Program-made: the position numbers and the translations under genes
Notes under the pieces: model-generated
Told to the model about the DNA's origin: nothing
Databases searched by the model: none
Seen by the model: only the letters and a program-made list of their open reading frames with translations
Part shown: positions 35,768-46,381 of the stretch, in pieces
How positions within the stretch are numbered: the first letter of the stretch is position 1
How the letters are laid out: every line of letters begins with the position of its first letter
Assembly (NCBI RefSeq): GCF_020283565.1
Contig: NC_060059.1
Coordinates: 17,912,933-17,976,932, forward strand
Direction: 5' to 3'
Length of the DNA: 64,000 bases
DNA from: Trifolium pratense
Taxonomy: Eukaryota > Streptophyta > Magnoliopsida > Fabales > Fabaceae

Positions 35768-36179
35768 TCGAACCAATCGGACCCTTAAGGTAGGGTTCAA
35801 AGTTCAAACTTCAGTCCCTCCATATAAAATGTAATGTCCCTACCAACTGAGCTAAATTTACGGAAACATTTTTATTAACTTTTTAAATAATAGTTTTTAA
35901 TTATGATACGCAACATAGGGCTTGTTTGGCTTAGCTTTTTTTAGTTGTAGAAGCTCTTTTAATCATAAAGCTAGAAATAATAGCTTTCTAAATAAAGTTA
36001 AAATTGTTTGGTAAATCTTAATTTTTTTTTATAAAAACAAAGTTAAAATTTGTTGAGCAAAAATAAAGAGATTAGTTTTTTTTACTTAAAAATAGGAGAA
36101 GTTGTTTCCATATTAATTTTAGATTTTTTTTTTCAATGAGAAAATGTTAGGTGAAGTCGAACCTTACACAACAATCTTA

Positions 36180-36817
36180 TAGGGATGGCAATTTGACCCA
36201 TACCCAGAGGGTACCCGCAAAAATTACCCACAACGGGTAGGGTAAAAACCCGCATTTTGGGTACGGGCACGGGCACGGGTATGGGTAATTACCCGCAAAA
36301 ATGAACGGGTATGGGTGCGGGTACGGGTACCTTAGTACCCACCCCGCCCCATACCCGCATAATATATATTTATTTATTTTATTTATATTATTATATTATA
36401 ATATATGTAAATCAATTTAAAACAATACAACTCTACTAAACTATTACATATTTTTAATAAAAATGTTTATTTACAACATAATATAAAAATAATGTGAATA
36501 TTTAACCTAAATATGAACTTTAACATAAGGTTAGTAATAATTTTGTTTATAATTTTCATTAGTCAATATTAAAATCTTTGAAATTTTTTTAATTCTATTA
36601 AAATTATATGATATTTTATAATTGATCAATTTATTTTTAGTAAAAATGCGGGTAACGGGTACGGGTATGGGTACCTAGGTACCCATAGGGTATGGGGACG
36701 AGGACAAAAGTTGTTACCCACGTGGGTATGGGGATGGGTACGGGTATTTTTTCAATCCGCGGGTATGGGGATGGGTACTATAGTACCCTACCCATACCCT
36801 ACCCATTGCCATCCCTA
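36180..36817. mobile_element. hAT-like non-autonomous transposon with 8-bp target duplication
   Basis: 638 bp, terminal inverted repeats TAGGGATGGCAAT / ATTGCCATCCCTA, flanked by CAATCTTA at 36172-36179 and 36818-36825. Units 2 and 3 keep the empty site (ACAACAATCTTAGGTAC) at about 40202 and 43590. Both arms are made of GGGTACGGGTATGGGTA-type repeats that pair with each other across an AT-rich centre. No transposase. Confidence 0.92.
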
Positions 36818-37063
36818 CAATCTTAGGTACATTCAATGACAATATGATACCTCATTAAAAAAAATCTAAAATTAATATCGAAACAACTAATCTCCTATAT
36901 TTAAGTAAAAAATATAAAATAATAATCACATTTATGTATTCTCAAAAAGATAACACATCATTAAAAAAAAATTAAAATCTAAAGGAGAATTAGTTTTTTT
37001 TTTTTTTTTAGCAAAAATAAAGGAGATTGGTTGTTTTCATAATAATTAGTTGTAAAATATATA

Positions 37064-37073
37064 CTATAAATAA
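37064..37073 (+). promoter_or_regulatory. TATA box of LFS-like copy 1
   Basis: CTATAAATAA about 75 bp before the ATG at 37145, conserved at the same distance in copies 2 (about 40447) and 3 (about 43828). Confidence 0.6.
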
Positions 37074-37144
37074 AGTCTCTCAATGTTCATGTTCTCTGTC
37101 GTACAGACTAGCAACAAACCACAACTACACAATCGGCGAGAGTG

Positions 37145-37630
37145 ATGGGAGAAGACGAATCTCAACCAAACTGGGAAGGTAAAGTATCCATCGAGCTACC
37201 AAGTATCACTTCACAAAAAGTATGGCAAGTTTTACAAGATTTCTGCAACTTACACAAATGGATCCCAATAGACACGTGTTACCAACTTGAAGGTGTTCAA
37301 AATCAACCCGGTCTCATCCGTTACTGTGCTTCATCAATCAAATCTCTTGATTCTGACTCTGAGCCAACAATCAAGTGGGCAAAAGAGAAACTGTTGAAAA
37401 TTGATCCAATCAAACGTTGTTTGTCATATGAAATTGTTGATAACAACATGGGATTTAAGTCTTATGTTGCAACATTGAAAGTTGGTCCAATCGATGATGA
37501 TGAAGAAGGTGCTGGATGTGTGATTGAGTGGGGATTTGTTTGTGATCCAATTGAAGGATGGACATTGCAAGATTTTAATTCTTATATTGAGTATTGTCTT
37601 CAATTCATGGCTAAGAAGATTGAGCGGTAA
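37145..37630 (+). CDS. Lachrymatory-factor-synthase-like START/Bet v 1-fold protein, copy 1
   Basis: 161-aa single-exon protein of the polyketide cyclase/dehydrase and lipid-transport (START-like, Bet v 1 fold) superfamily. Onion lachrymatory factor synthase is its named member; in other plants the substrate is mostly unknown. Motifs: WEGKVSIELPSITSQKVWQV (fold start, strand then helix), FCNLHKWIPIDTCYQLEG, GLIRYC, a SYEIVDNNMGFKSYVATLKV hairpin, CVIEWGFVCDPIEGW, and the C-terminal helix EYCLQFMAKKIER lining the pocket. The length fits the family. The ATG follows GAGAGTG; the GTG one codon earlier is not needed. The protein is identical to copy 2. Confidence 0.85.
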   Translation: MGEDESQPNWEGKVSIELPSITSQKVWQVLQDFCNLHKWIPIDTCYQLEGVQNQPGLIRYCASSIKSLDSDSEPTIKWAKEKLLKIDPIKRCLSYEIVDNNMGFKSYVATLKVGPIDDDEEGAGCVIEWGFVCDPIEGWTLQDFNSYIEYCLQFMAKKIER

Positions 37631-37699
37631 TTGTCTTGACTTCTCTTTCCTGAATAAGATAGTTTAGTTTATTTTCTGTCGTGTCAGTAATTGCCTCTT

Positions 37700-38830
37700 A
37701 TTGTCAATAGTGGGGACACTGTGTAGTTTAAGTGTGGGGGAGAGGCAAGAGTCAATAAATTGAGTCTGTTTAGTGTTATTGAGTCAGATTGGCAATTAAA
37801 ATTTTGAGCTAAGCATTTTCTTGACACATGACAGAGTTTCAAGATTTTAAGTGAATGTAGCCGTAGGATTGATGAAATTTTTGGGAATTTTTGTTTTGAT
37901 TCTTGACATGATAGCCTTTGCACCTTTATGCACAAACTGTTGAATACTGTTGATCCTAGTAATGCCTTGATATGTCTGTAAAATACTCAATCATTAGCCT
38001 AAGTTATCTAAAGTATTGACTATGATAAGGGGTTTGATTAGGACTAAGTTTGGGGGAAAAAACTTGATTACTTGATTGATGGATCATGGCTAGATTTATG
38101 ACGGGACACTACATCGCTATAAAAAAATGAAAGAAAAAGAAGTTCCTGTGCCAAATCTGGAGGAACAATAACAAATATGTATGAGGGTTTCTGTGCCTAA
38201 AACTGGAGGAACAATGCTGTGTAGGGTGCTCTACTCGGAGTAACAGGTTGGACTCATTACAAGTGAGATCCCGTCAGGTGAAAAGGTGGAGTAGTACCTA
38301 AAGCATAAATTAAAATGAATTTAAGTAGTGTTCCCTGCGTGCTAAAAATAAAAAAGCCTGTGAGATCATGAAAAGTTATAGTTTCCCCCCTTGCTGAAAT
38401 CTGAACCCAAACTCTAAGTTGTAGAAGAGAAAAAGGGTAGCGTAGTATCCTGATTGAGTAGTTTTGGAGAAGGATCCTGGCATGTCTCTGGTTAGCAGAA
38501 GTAGGCAGTACACACACACGCAAGGTTGTTATTGATAGTTGACATACAAAAATTATACCAATCTTTGAAATGCAATCCAAGGTTTGAACCTTAAGGTCTG
38601 AATGTGCTGTTTTTCGTGTCAATAAAGTGAGTAGCTTAAGATGGTCTTTGCTATCTACAACATTACATGAGGACAGACAATGATTCAAGTTTGGGGGTGT
38701 GATGACTCACTTTATGTGATGTTATTAGTCCTTTATTACTTGGATTATTGTCTTCCAATATGGTGATCTACTATATGTTTTGAGTCATTTTGATGTATTT
38801 TGAGTCTAGTGATGTATTTAGGATTTAAAT
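37700..38830 (+). other. Possible retroelement 3' remnant downstream of LFS-like copy 1
   Basis: Three G-rich polypurine-like tracts lie here: AAGTGTGGGGGAGAGG (about 37730), AAGTTTGGGGGAAAA (about 38045) and AAGTTTGGGGGTG directly before TGATGACTCAC (about 38687). Such tracts immediately 5' of TG are typical of Ty3-type 3' ends. No coding domain survives. The same stretch follows copies 2 and 3, so it was present before the triplication. Reverse-strand ORFs of 83 and 143 aa here recur in all copies but show no protein family. Confidence 0.35.
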
Positions 38831-39676
38831 GTAACTAGTTTAAAGACCCGTGCATTCGCACGGATCCATTGACTTTAATTTGATATTTAAGTTTATGATT
38901 ATATTAATGTAGAAAATTTATTTAGAATAAAATATTTAAATTTATTATAAAATATTGTTAAATATAAGTGAACAGCGGTGCTATTTAGTACGACATGTTT
39001 GCATACGGAATTCAACGAATACGCGTGTAAAGAATCTCCCACGTGAAGCTTCTGTCTTTTATTTGAAAATGAGATAAATTAAAATTAAAAGTTATAGAAA
39101 AAACACTACAACCTTTAAAATTATAAAAATCTGTAACAATAAAAAAAAAACAAATTAGAAATTCACCTCGCACACAACCTATAACTACAACAACTTGCAA
39201 TTCATTGTTATCCACTAACCTAAAATGAAGCAGAACCCTAAATTGAGAAGTAAGGGAGAAGTGCGTAGGTGGAAGATGTGGGTAGGACACATGATGGTGG
39301 AGATGGGTCCACTTGTTCGACAACGATGGCCGTAACATGTTTGATTAAGCAGTCGTGAACATTGAAAATTGAATTTAGGAAAAAGACTTAGATTTTTTTT
39401 TTTTTTTTGTGTTTACAGATTTTTATTATTATTACGCGTGTTCGTGATTATTCGTTGAAATTTCAATCATACCATTAAGCATTATCCATAAGTGAAACTA
39501 TTGTGTTATTTTTTGTAAAACTTATTTACCCAATTTTTTATGTTTCTGTGACAAATAATGGTCTCGTATATATATTTTTTTATAAAAAATTAGAATCTTT
39601 GTTAGGAATATCGAAGGATAATTTAGAAAATTTGATAGTAATTAACTTTATTTATAGTATAATATCTTTTACAACT

Positions 39677-39997
39677 AATTAAGGCTTGTTTGGCCTAGCT
39701 TTTTTTAGGTGTAGAAGCTGTTTTAATCATAAAGCTAGAAATAATAGCTTTTTAACTAAAGTTAAAATTGTTTGGTAAATTTTAATTTTTTTTTATAAAA
39801 GCAAAGTTAAAATTTGTTGATTTTTTATTATAATAGTGTTAAAAGATATATTTGATAATATGTTATAATTTTTCCTAAAATATAGAAACTGTTTTTTTTT
39901 TTTTTAACTGTAACTTCTAGAAATTGTTTTTTGGCATAGCTTCTTACTTTTAAGTAAAAAGAAGAGGAAAAAAAGCTAGGCCAAACGGACCCTTAAT
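39677..39997. mobile_element. MITE at the start of tandem unit 2
   Basis: Left end ATTAAGGCTTGTTTGGCC, right end GGCCAAACGGACCCTTAAT: about 30 bp of imperfect inverted repeat, including AGCTTTTTTT / AAAAAAAGCT. The interior is AT-rich. A copy lies at the matching place in unit 3. Confidence 0.78.
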
Positions 39998-42900
39998 ATG
40001 GAAACAACCAATCTCCTTTATTTTTGCTAAAAAAAAAACTAATTCACCTTAGATTTTAATTCTTTTAATGACGTTTTATATTTTTGAGCAAAAATAAAGG
40101 AGATTAGTTTTCTTTACTTAAATATAGGAGAAGTTGTTTCCATATTAATTTTAGATTTTTTTTTTCAATGAGAAAATGTTAGGTGGAGTCGAACCTTACA
40201 CAACAATCTTAGGTACATTCAATGACAATATGATACCTCATTAAAAAAAATCTAAAATTAATATCGAAACAACTAATCTCCTATATTTAAGTAAAAAATA
40301 TAAAATAATAATCTCATTTATGTATTCTCAAAAAGATAACACATCATTAAAAAAATTTAAAATCTAAAGGAGAATTAGTTTTTTTTTTTTTTAGCAAAAA
40401 TAAAGGAGATTGGTTGTTTTCATAATAATTAGTTGTAAAATATATACTATAAATAAAGTCTCTCAATGTTCATGTTCTCTGTCGTACAGACTAGCAACAA
40501 ACCACAACTACACAATCGGCGAGAGTGATGGGAGAAGACGAATCTCAACCAAACTGGGAAGGTAAAGTATCCATCGAGCTACCAAGTATCACTTCACAAA
40601 AAGTATGGCAAGTTTTACAAGATTTCTGCAACTTACACAAATGGATCCCAATAGACACGTGTTACCAACTTGAAGGTGTTCAAAATCAACCCGGTCTCAT
40701 CCGTTACTGTGCTTCATCAATCAAATCTCTTGATTCTGACTCTGAGCCAACAATCAAGTGGGCAAAAGAGAAACTGTTGAAAATTGATCCAATCAAACGT
40801 TGTTTGTCATATGAAATTGTTGATAACAACATGGGATTTAAGTCTTATGTTGCAACATTGAAAGTTGGTCCAATCGATGATGATGAAGAAGGTGCTGGAT
40901 GTGTGATTGAGTGGGGATTTGTTTGTGATCCAATTGAAGGATGGACATTGCAAGATTTTAATTCTTATATTGAGTATTGTCTTCAATTCATGGCTAAGAA
41001 GATTGAGCGGTAATTGTCTTGACTTCTCTTTCCTGAATAAGATAGTTTAGTTTATTTTCTGTCATGTCAGTAATTGCCTCTTATTGTCAATAGTGGGGAC
41101 ACTGTGTAGTTTAAGTGTGGGGGAGAGGCAAGAGTCAATAAATTGAGTCTGTTTAGTGTTATTGAGTCAGATTGGCAATTAAAATTTTGAGCTAAGCATT
41201 TTCTTGACACATGACAGAGTTTCAAGATTTTAAGTGAATGTAGCCGTAGGATTGATGAAATTTTTGGGAATTTTTGTTTTGATTCTTGACATGATAGCCT
41301 TTGCACCTTTATGCACAAACTGTTGAATACTGTTGATCCTAGTAATGCCTTGATATGTCTGTAAAATACTCAATCATTAGCCTAAGTTATCTAAAGTATT
41401 GACTATGATAAGGGGTTTGATTAGGACTAAGTTTGGGGGAAAAAACTTGATTACTTGATTGATGGATCATGGCTAGATTTATGACGGGACACTACATCGC
41501 TATAAAAAAATGAAAGAAAAAGAAGTTCCTGTGCCAAATCTGGAGGAACAATAACAAATATGTATGAGGGTTTCTGTGCCTAAAACTGGAGGAACAATGC
41601 TGTGTAGGGTGCTCTACTCGGAGTAACAGGTTGGACTCATTACAAGTGAGATCCCGTCATGTGAAAAGGTGGAGTAGTACCTAAAGCATAAATTAAAATG
41701 AATTTAAGTAGTGTTCCCTGCGTGCTAAAAATAAAAAAGCCTGTGAGATCATGAAAAGTTATAGTTTCCCCCCTTGCTGAAATCTGAACCCAAACTCTAA
41801 GTTGTAGAAGAGAAAAAGGGTAGCGTAGTATCCTGATTGAGTAGTTTTGGAGAAGGATCCTGGCATGTCTCTGGTTAGCAGTAGTAGGCAGTACACACAC
41901 ACGCAAGGTTGTTATTGATAGTTGACATACAAAAATTATACCAATCTTTGAAATGCAATTCAAGGTTTGAACCTTAAGGTCTGAATGTGCTGTTTTTCGT
42001 GTCAATAAAGTGAGTAGCTTAAGATGGTCTTTGCTATCTACAACATTACATGAGGACAGACAATGATTCAAGTTTGGGGGTGTGATGACTCACTTTATGT
42101 GATGTTATTAGTCCTTTATTACTTGGATTATTGTCTTCCAATATGGTGATCTACTATATGTTTTGAGTCATTTTGATGTATTTTGAGTCTAGTGATGTAT
42201 TTAGGATTTAAATGTAACTAGTTTAAAGACCCGTGCATTCGCACGGATCCATTGACTTTAATTTGATATTTAAGTTTATGATTATATTAATGTAGAAAAT
42301 TTATTTAGAATAAAATATTTAAATTTATTATAAAATATTGTTAAATATAAGTGAACAGCGGTGCTATTTAGTACGACATGTTTGCATACGGAATTCAACG
42401 AATACGCGTGTAAAGAATCTCCCACGTGAAGCTTCTGTCTTTTATTTGAAAATGAGATAAATTAAAATTAAAAGTTATAGAAAAAACACTACAACCTTTA
42501 AAATTATAAAAATTCTGTAACAATAAAAAAAAAACAAATTAGAAATTCACCTCGCACACAACCTATAACTACAACAACTTGCAATTCATTGTTATCCACT
42601 AACCTAAAATGAAGCAGAACCCTAAATTGAGAAGTAAGGGAGAAGTGCGTAGGTGGAAGATGTGGGTAGGACACATGATGGTGGAGATGGGTCCACTTGT
42701 TCGACAACGATGGCCGTAACATGTTTGATTAAGCAGTCGTGAACATTGAAAATTGAATTTAGGAAAAAGACTTAGATTTTTTTTTTTTTTTTTGTGTTTA
42801 CAGATTTTTATTATTATTACGCGTGTTCGTGATTATTCGTTGAAATTTCAATCATACCATTAAGCATTATCCATAAGTGAAACTATTGTGTTATTTTTTG

Positions 42901-43067
42901 TAAAACTTATTTACCCAATTTTTTATGTTTCAGTGACAAATAATGGTCTCGTATATATATTTTTTTATAAAAAATTAGAATCTTTGTTAGGAATATCGAA
43001 GGATAATTTAGAAAATTTGATAGTAATTAACTTTATTTATAGTATAATATCTTTTACAACTAATTAA
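39683..43067. repeat. Tandem unit 2
   Basis: Period about 3383 bp, measured from gene to gene (37145 to 40528). Nearly identical to unit 1 from the gene to the unit end and to unit 3 throughout. It has the complete unit-start MITE and no hAT insertion. Confidence 0.93.
40528..41013 (+). CDS. Lachrymatory-factor-synthase-like START/Bet v 1-fold protein, copy 2
   Basis: 161 aa, protein identical to copy 1, with TATA box at about 40447. The same START-like landmarks are present (KWIPIDTCYQLEG, SYEIVDNNMGFKSYV, CVIEWGFVCDPIEGW). The 3-kb flank is also almost identical to copy 1: the differences I could see are a few scattered substitutions, for example GTCATG for GTCGTG after the stop. The duplication is therefore very recent or is kept uniform by gene conversion. 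Collapse or duplication during assembly should also be considered. Confidence 0.85.
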   Translation: MGEDESQPNWEGKVSIELPSITSQKVWQVLQDFCNLHKWIPIDTCYQLEGVQNQPGLIRYCASSIKSLDSDSEPTIKWAKEKLLKIDPIKRCLSYEIVDNNMGFKSYVATLKVGPIDDDEEGAGCVIEWGFVCDPIEGWTLQDFNSYIEYCLQFMAKKIER

Positions 43068-43382
43068 GGCTTGTTTGGCCTAGCTTTTTTTAGGTGTAGA
43101 AGCTGTTTTAATCATAAAGCTAGAAATAATAGCTTTTTAACTAAAGTTAAAATTGTTTGGTAAATTTTAATTTTTTTTTATAAAAGCAAAGTTAAAATTT
43201 GTTGATTTTTTATTATAATAGTGTTAAAAGATATATTTGATAATATGTTATAATTTTTCCTAAAATATAGAAACTGTTTTTTTTTTTTTTAACTGTAACT
43301 TCTAGAAATTGTTTTTTGGCCTAGCTTCTTACTTTTAAGTAAAAAGAAGAGGAAAAAAAGCTAGGCCAAACGGACCCTTAAT
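43062..43382. mobile_element. MITE at the start of tandem unit 3
   Basis: Same element as 39677-39997, with ATTAAGGCTTGTTTGGCC and GGCCAAACGGACCCTTAAT ends. A few substitutions separate the copies (GGCCTAGC for GGCATAGC at about 43318). Confidence 0.78.
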
Positions 43383-46381
43383 ATGGAAACAACCAATCTC
43401 CTTTATTTTTGCTAAAAAAAAAAACTAATTCACCTTTAGATTTTAATTCTTTTAATGACGTGTTATATTTTTGAGCAAAAATAAAGGAGATTAGTTTTCT
43501 TTACTTAAATATAGGAGAAGTTGTTTCCATATTAATTTTAGATTTTTTTTTTCAATGAGAAAATGTTAGGTGGAGTCGAACCTTACACAACAATCTTAGG
43601 TACATCCAATGACAATATAACACCTCATTAAAAAAATCTAAAATTAATAGCGAAACAACTAATCTCCTATATTTAAGTAAAAAAAATAAAATAATAATCT
43701 TGTTTATATTTTCTCAAAAAGATAACAAATCATTAAAAAAATTAAAATCTAAAGGAGAATTAGTTTTTTTTTTTAGCAAAAATAAAGGAGATGGTTGTTT
43801 TCATAATAATTAGTTGTAAAATATATACTATAAATAAAGTCTCTCAATGTTCATGTTCTCTGTTAGTACAGACTAGCAACAAACCACAGCTACACAATCG
43901 ACGAGAGTGATGGGAGAAGACGAATCTCAACCAAATTGGGAAGGTAAAGCAACCATCGAGCTACCAAGTATCACTTCACAACAAGTATGGCAAGTTTTAC
44001 AAGATTTCTGCAACTTACACAAATGGATCCCAATAGACACATGTTACCAACTTGAAGGTATTCAAAATCAACCCGGTCTCATCCGTTACTGTGCTTCAAC
44101 AATCAAATCTCTTGATTCTGACTCTGAGCCAACAATCAAGTGGGCAAAAGAGAAACTGTTGAAAATTGATCCAATCAAACGTTGTTTGTCATATGAAATT
44201 GTTGATAACAACATGGGATTTAAGTCTTATGTTGCAACATTGAAAGTTGGTCCAATCGATGATGATGAAGAAGGTGTTGGATGTGTGATTGAGTGGGGAT
44301 TTGTTTGTGATCCAGTTGAAGGATGGACATTGCAAGATTTTAATTCTTATATTGAGTATTGTCTTCAATTCATGGCTAAGAAGATTGAGCGGTAATTGTC
44401 TTGACTTCTCTTTCCTGAATAAGTTAGTTTAGTTTATTTTCTGTCGTGTCAGTAATTGCCTCTTCCTGTCAACAGTGGGGACACTGTGTAGTTTAAGTGC
44501 GGGGGAGAGGCAAGAGTCAATAAATTGAGTCTGTTTAGTGTTATTGAGTCAGATTGGCAATTAAAATTTTGAGCTAAGCATTTTCTTGACACATGACAGA
44601 GTTTCAAGATTTTAAGTGAATGTAGCCGTAGGATTGATGAAATTTTTGGGAATTTTTGTTTTGATTCTTGACATGATAGCCTTTGCACCTTTATGCACAA
44701 ACTGTTGAATACTGTTGATCCTAGTAATGCCTTGATATGTCTGTAAAATACTCAATCATTAGCCTAAGTTATCTAAAGTATTGACTATGATAAGGGGTTT
44801 GATTAGGACTAAGTTTGGGGGAAAAAACTTGATTACTTGATTGATGGATCATGGCTAGATTTATGACGGGACACTACATCGCTATAAAAAAATGAAAGAA
44901 AAAGAAGTTCCTGTGCCAAATCTGGAGGAACAATAACAAATATGTATGAGGGTTCCTGTGCCTAAAACTGGAGGAACAATGCTGTGTAGGGTGCTCTACT
45001 CGGAGTAACAGGTTGGACTCATTACAAGTGAGATCCCGTCAGATGAAAAGGTGGAGTAGTACCTAAAGCATAAATTAAAATGAATTTAAGTAGTGTTCCC
45101 TGCGTGCTAAAAATAAAAAAGCCTGTGAGATCATGAAAAGTTATAGTTTCCCCCCTTGCTGAAATCTGAACCCAAACTCTAAGTTGTAGAAGAGAAAAAG
45201 GGTAGCGTAGTATCCTGATTGAGTAGTTTTGGAGAAGGATCCTGGCATGTCTCTGGTTAGCAGTAGTAGGCAGTACACACACACACGCAAGGTTGTTATT
45301 GATAGTTGACATACAAAAATTATACCAATCTTTGAAATGCAATCCAAGGTTTGAACCTTAAGGTCTGAATGTGCTGTTTTTCGTGTCAATAAAGTGAGTA
45401 GCTTAAGATGGTCTTTGCTATCTACAACATTACATGAGGACAGACAATGATTCAAGTTTGGGGGTGTGATGACTCACTTTATGTGATGTTATTAGTCCTT
45501 TATTACTTGGATTATTGTCTTCCAATATGGTGATCTACTATATGTTTTGAGTCATTTTGATGTATTTTGAGTCTAGTGATGTATTTAGGATTTAAATGTA
45601 ACTAGTTTAAAGACCCGTGCATTCGCACGGATCCATTGACTTTATTTGATATTTAAGTTTATGATTATATTAATGTAGAAAATTTATTTAGAATAAAATA
45701 TTTAAATTTATTATAAAATATTGTTAAATATAAGTGAACAGCGGTGCTATTTAGTACGACATGTTTGCATACGGAATTCAACGAATACGCGTGTAAAGAA
45801 TCTCCCACGTGAAGCTTCTGTCTTTTATTTGAAAATGAGATAAATTAAAATTAAAAGTTATAGAAAAAACACTACAACCTTTAAAATTATAAAAATTCTG
45901 TAACAATAAAAAAAAAACAAATTAGAAATTCACGTCGCACACAACCTATAACTACAACAACTTGCAATTCATTGTTATCCACTAACCTAAAATGAAGCAG
46001 AACCCTAAATTGAGAAGTAAGGGAGAAGTGCGTAGGTGGAAGATGTGGGTAGGACACATGATGGTGGAGATGGGTCCACTTGTTCGACAACGATGGCCGT
46101 AACATGTTTGATTAAGCAGTCGTGAACATTGAAAATTGAATTTAGGAAAAAGACTTAGATTTTTTTTTTTTTTTTTTTGTGTTTACAGATTTTTATTATT
46201 ATTACGCGTGTTCGTGATTATTCGTTGAAATTTCAATCATACCATTAAGCATTATCCATAAGTGAAACTATTGTGTTATTTTTTGTAAAACTTATTTACC
46301 CAATTTTTTATGTTTCAGTGACAAATAATGGTCTCGTATATATATTTTTTTATAAAAAATTAGAATCTTTGTTAGGAATAT
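43068..46381. repeat. Tandem unit 3, truncated by retroelement A
   Basis: Gene-to-gene spacing 3382 bp. It is more diverged from units 1 and 2 than they are from each other. It ends at AATAT (46377-46381), where an LTR begins. The matching uninterrupted site in unit 2 is GGAATATCGAAGG at about 42990. Confidence 0.92.
43910..44395 (+). CDS. Lachrymatory-factor-synthase-like START/Bet v 1-fold protein, copy 3
   Basis: 161 aa. It differs from copies 1 and 2 at only seven or so residues (KATIELPS for KVSIELPS, SQQVW for SQKVW, EGIQ for EGVQ, ASTIKS for ASSIKS, EGVGC for EGAGC, DPVEGW for DPIEGW). All are conservative and none disrupts the fold motifs. The frame is intact and the TATA box at about 43828 is kept, so the gene looks functional. 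Confidence 0.85.
   Translation: MGEDESQPNWEGKATIELPSITSQQVWQVLQDFCNLHKWIPIDTCYQLEGIQNQPGLIRYCASTIKSLDSDSEPTIKWAKEKLLKIDPIKRCLSYEIVDNNMGFKSYVATLKVGPIDDDEEGVGCVIEWGFVCDPVEGWTLQDFNSYIEYCLQFMAKKIER

Larger units (their letters stand above)
35928..39682. repeat. Tandem unit 1 (LFS-like gene, hAT insertion)
   Basis: Homology with units 2 and 3 begins exactly at GGGCTTGTTTGGC, the left end of a MITE. Compared with unit 2 this copy lacks about 250 bp between TTAAAATTTGTTGA and GAGCAAAAATAAA (the right part of the MITE). It also carries an extra 638-bp hAT insertion. From the gene through 39.6 kb it is nearly identical to unit 2. Confidence 0.9.

Noticed and set aside
38257..38688. 143-aa minus-strand ORF, repeated in all three tandem units
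   Set aside because: Its recurrence follows from the DNA duplication. In unit 3 a small indel breaks it into two frames, no family motif is visible, and it overlaps retroelement-like DNA.
39012..39338. 108-aa minus-strand ORF (72 aa in the other units)
   Set aside because: Length changes with a single-base indel between copies, so the frame is not maintained; low-complexity hydrophobic content.
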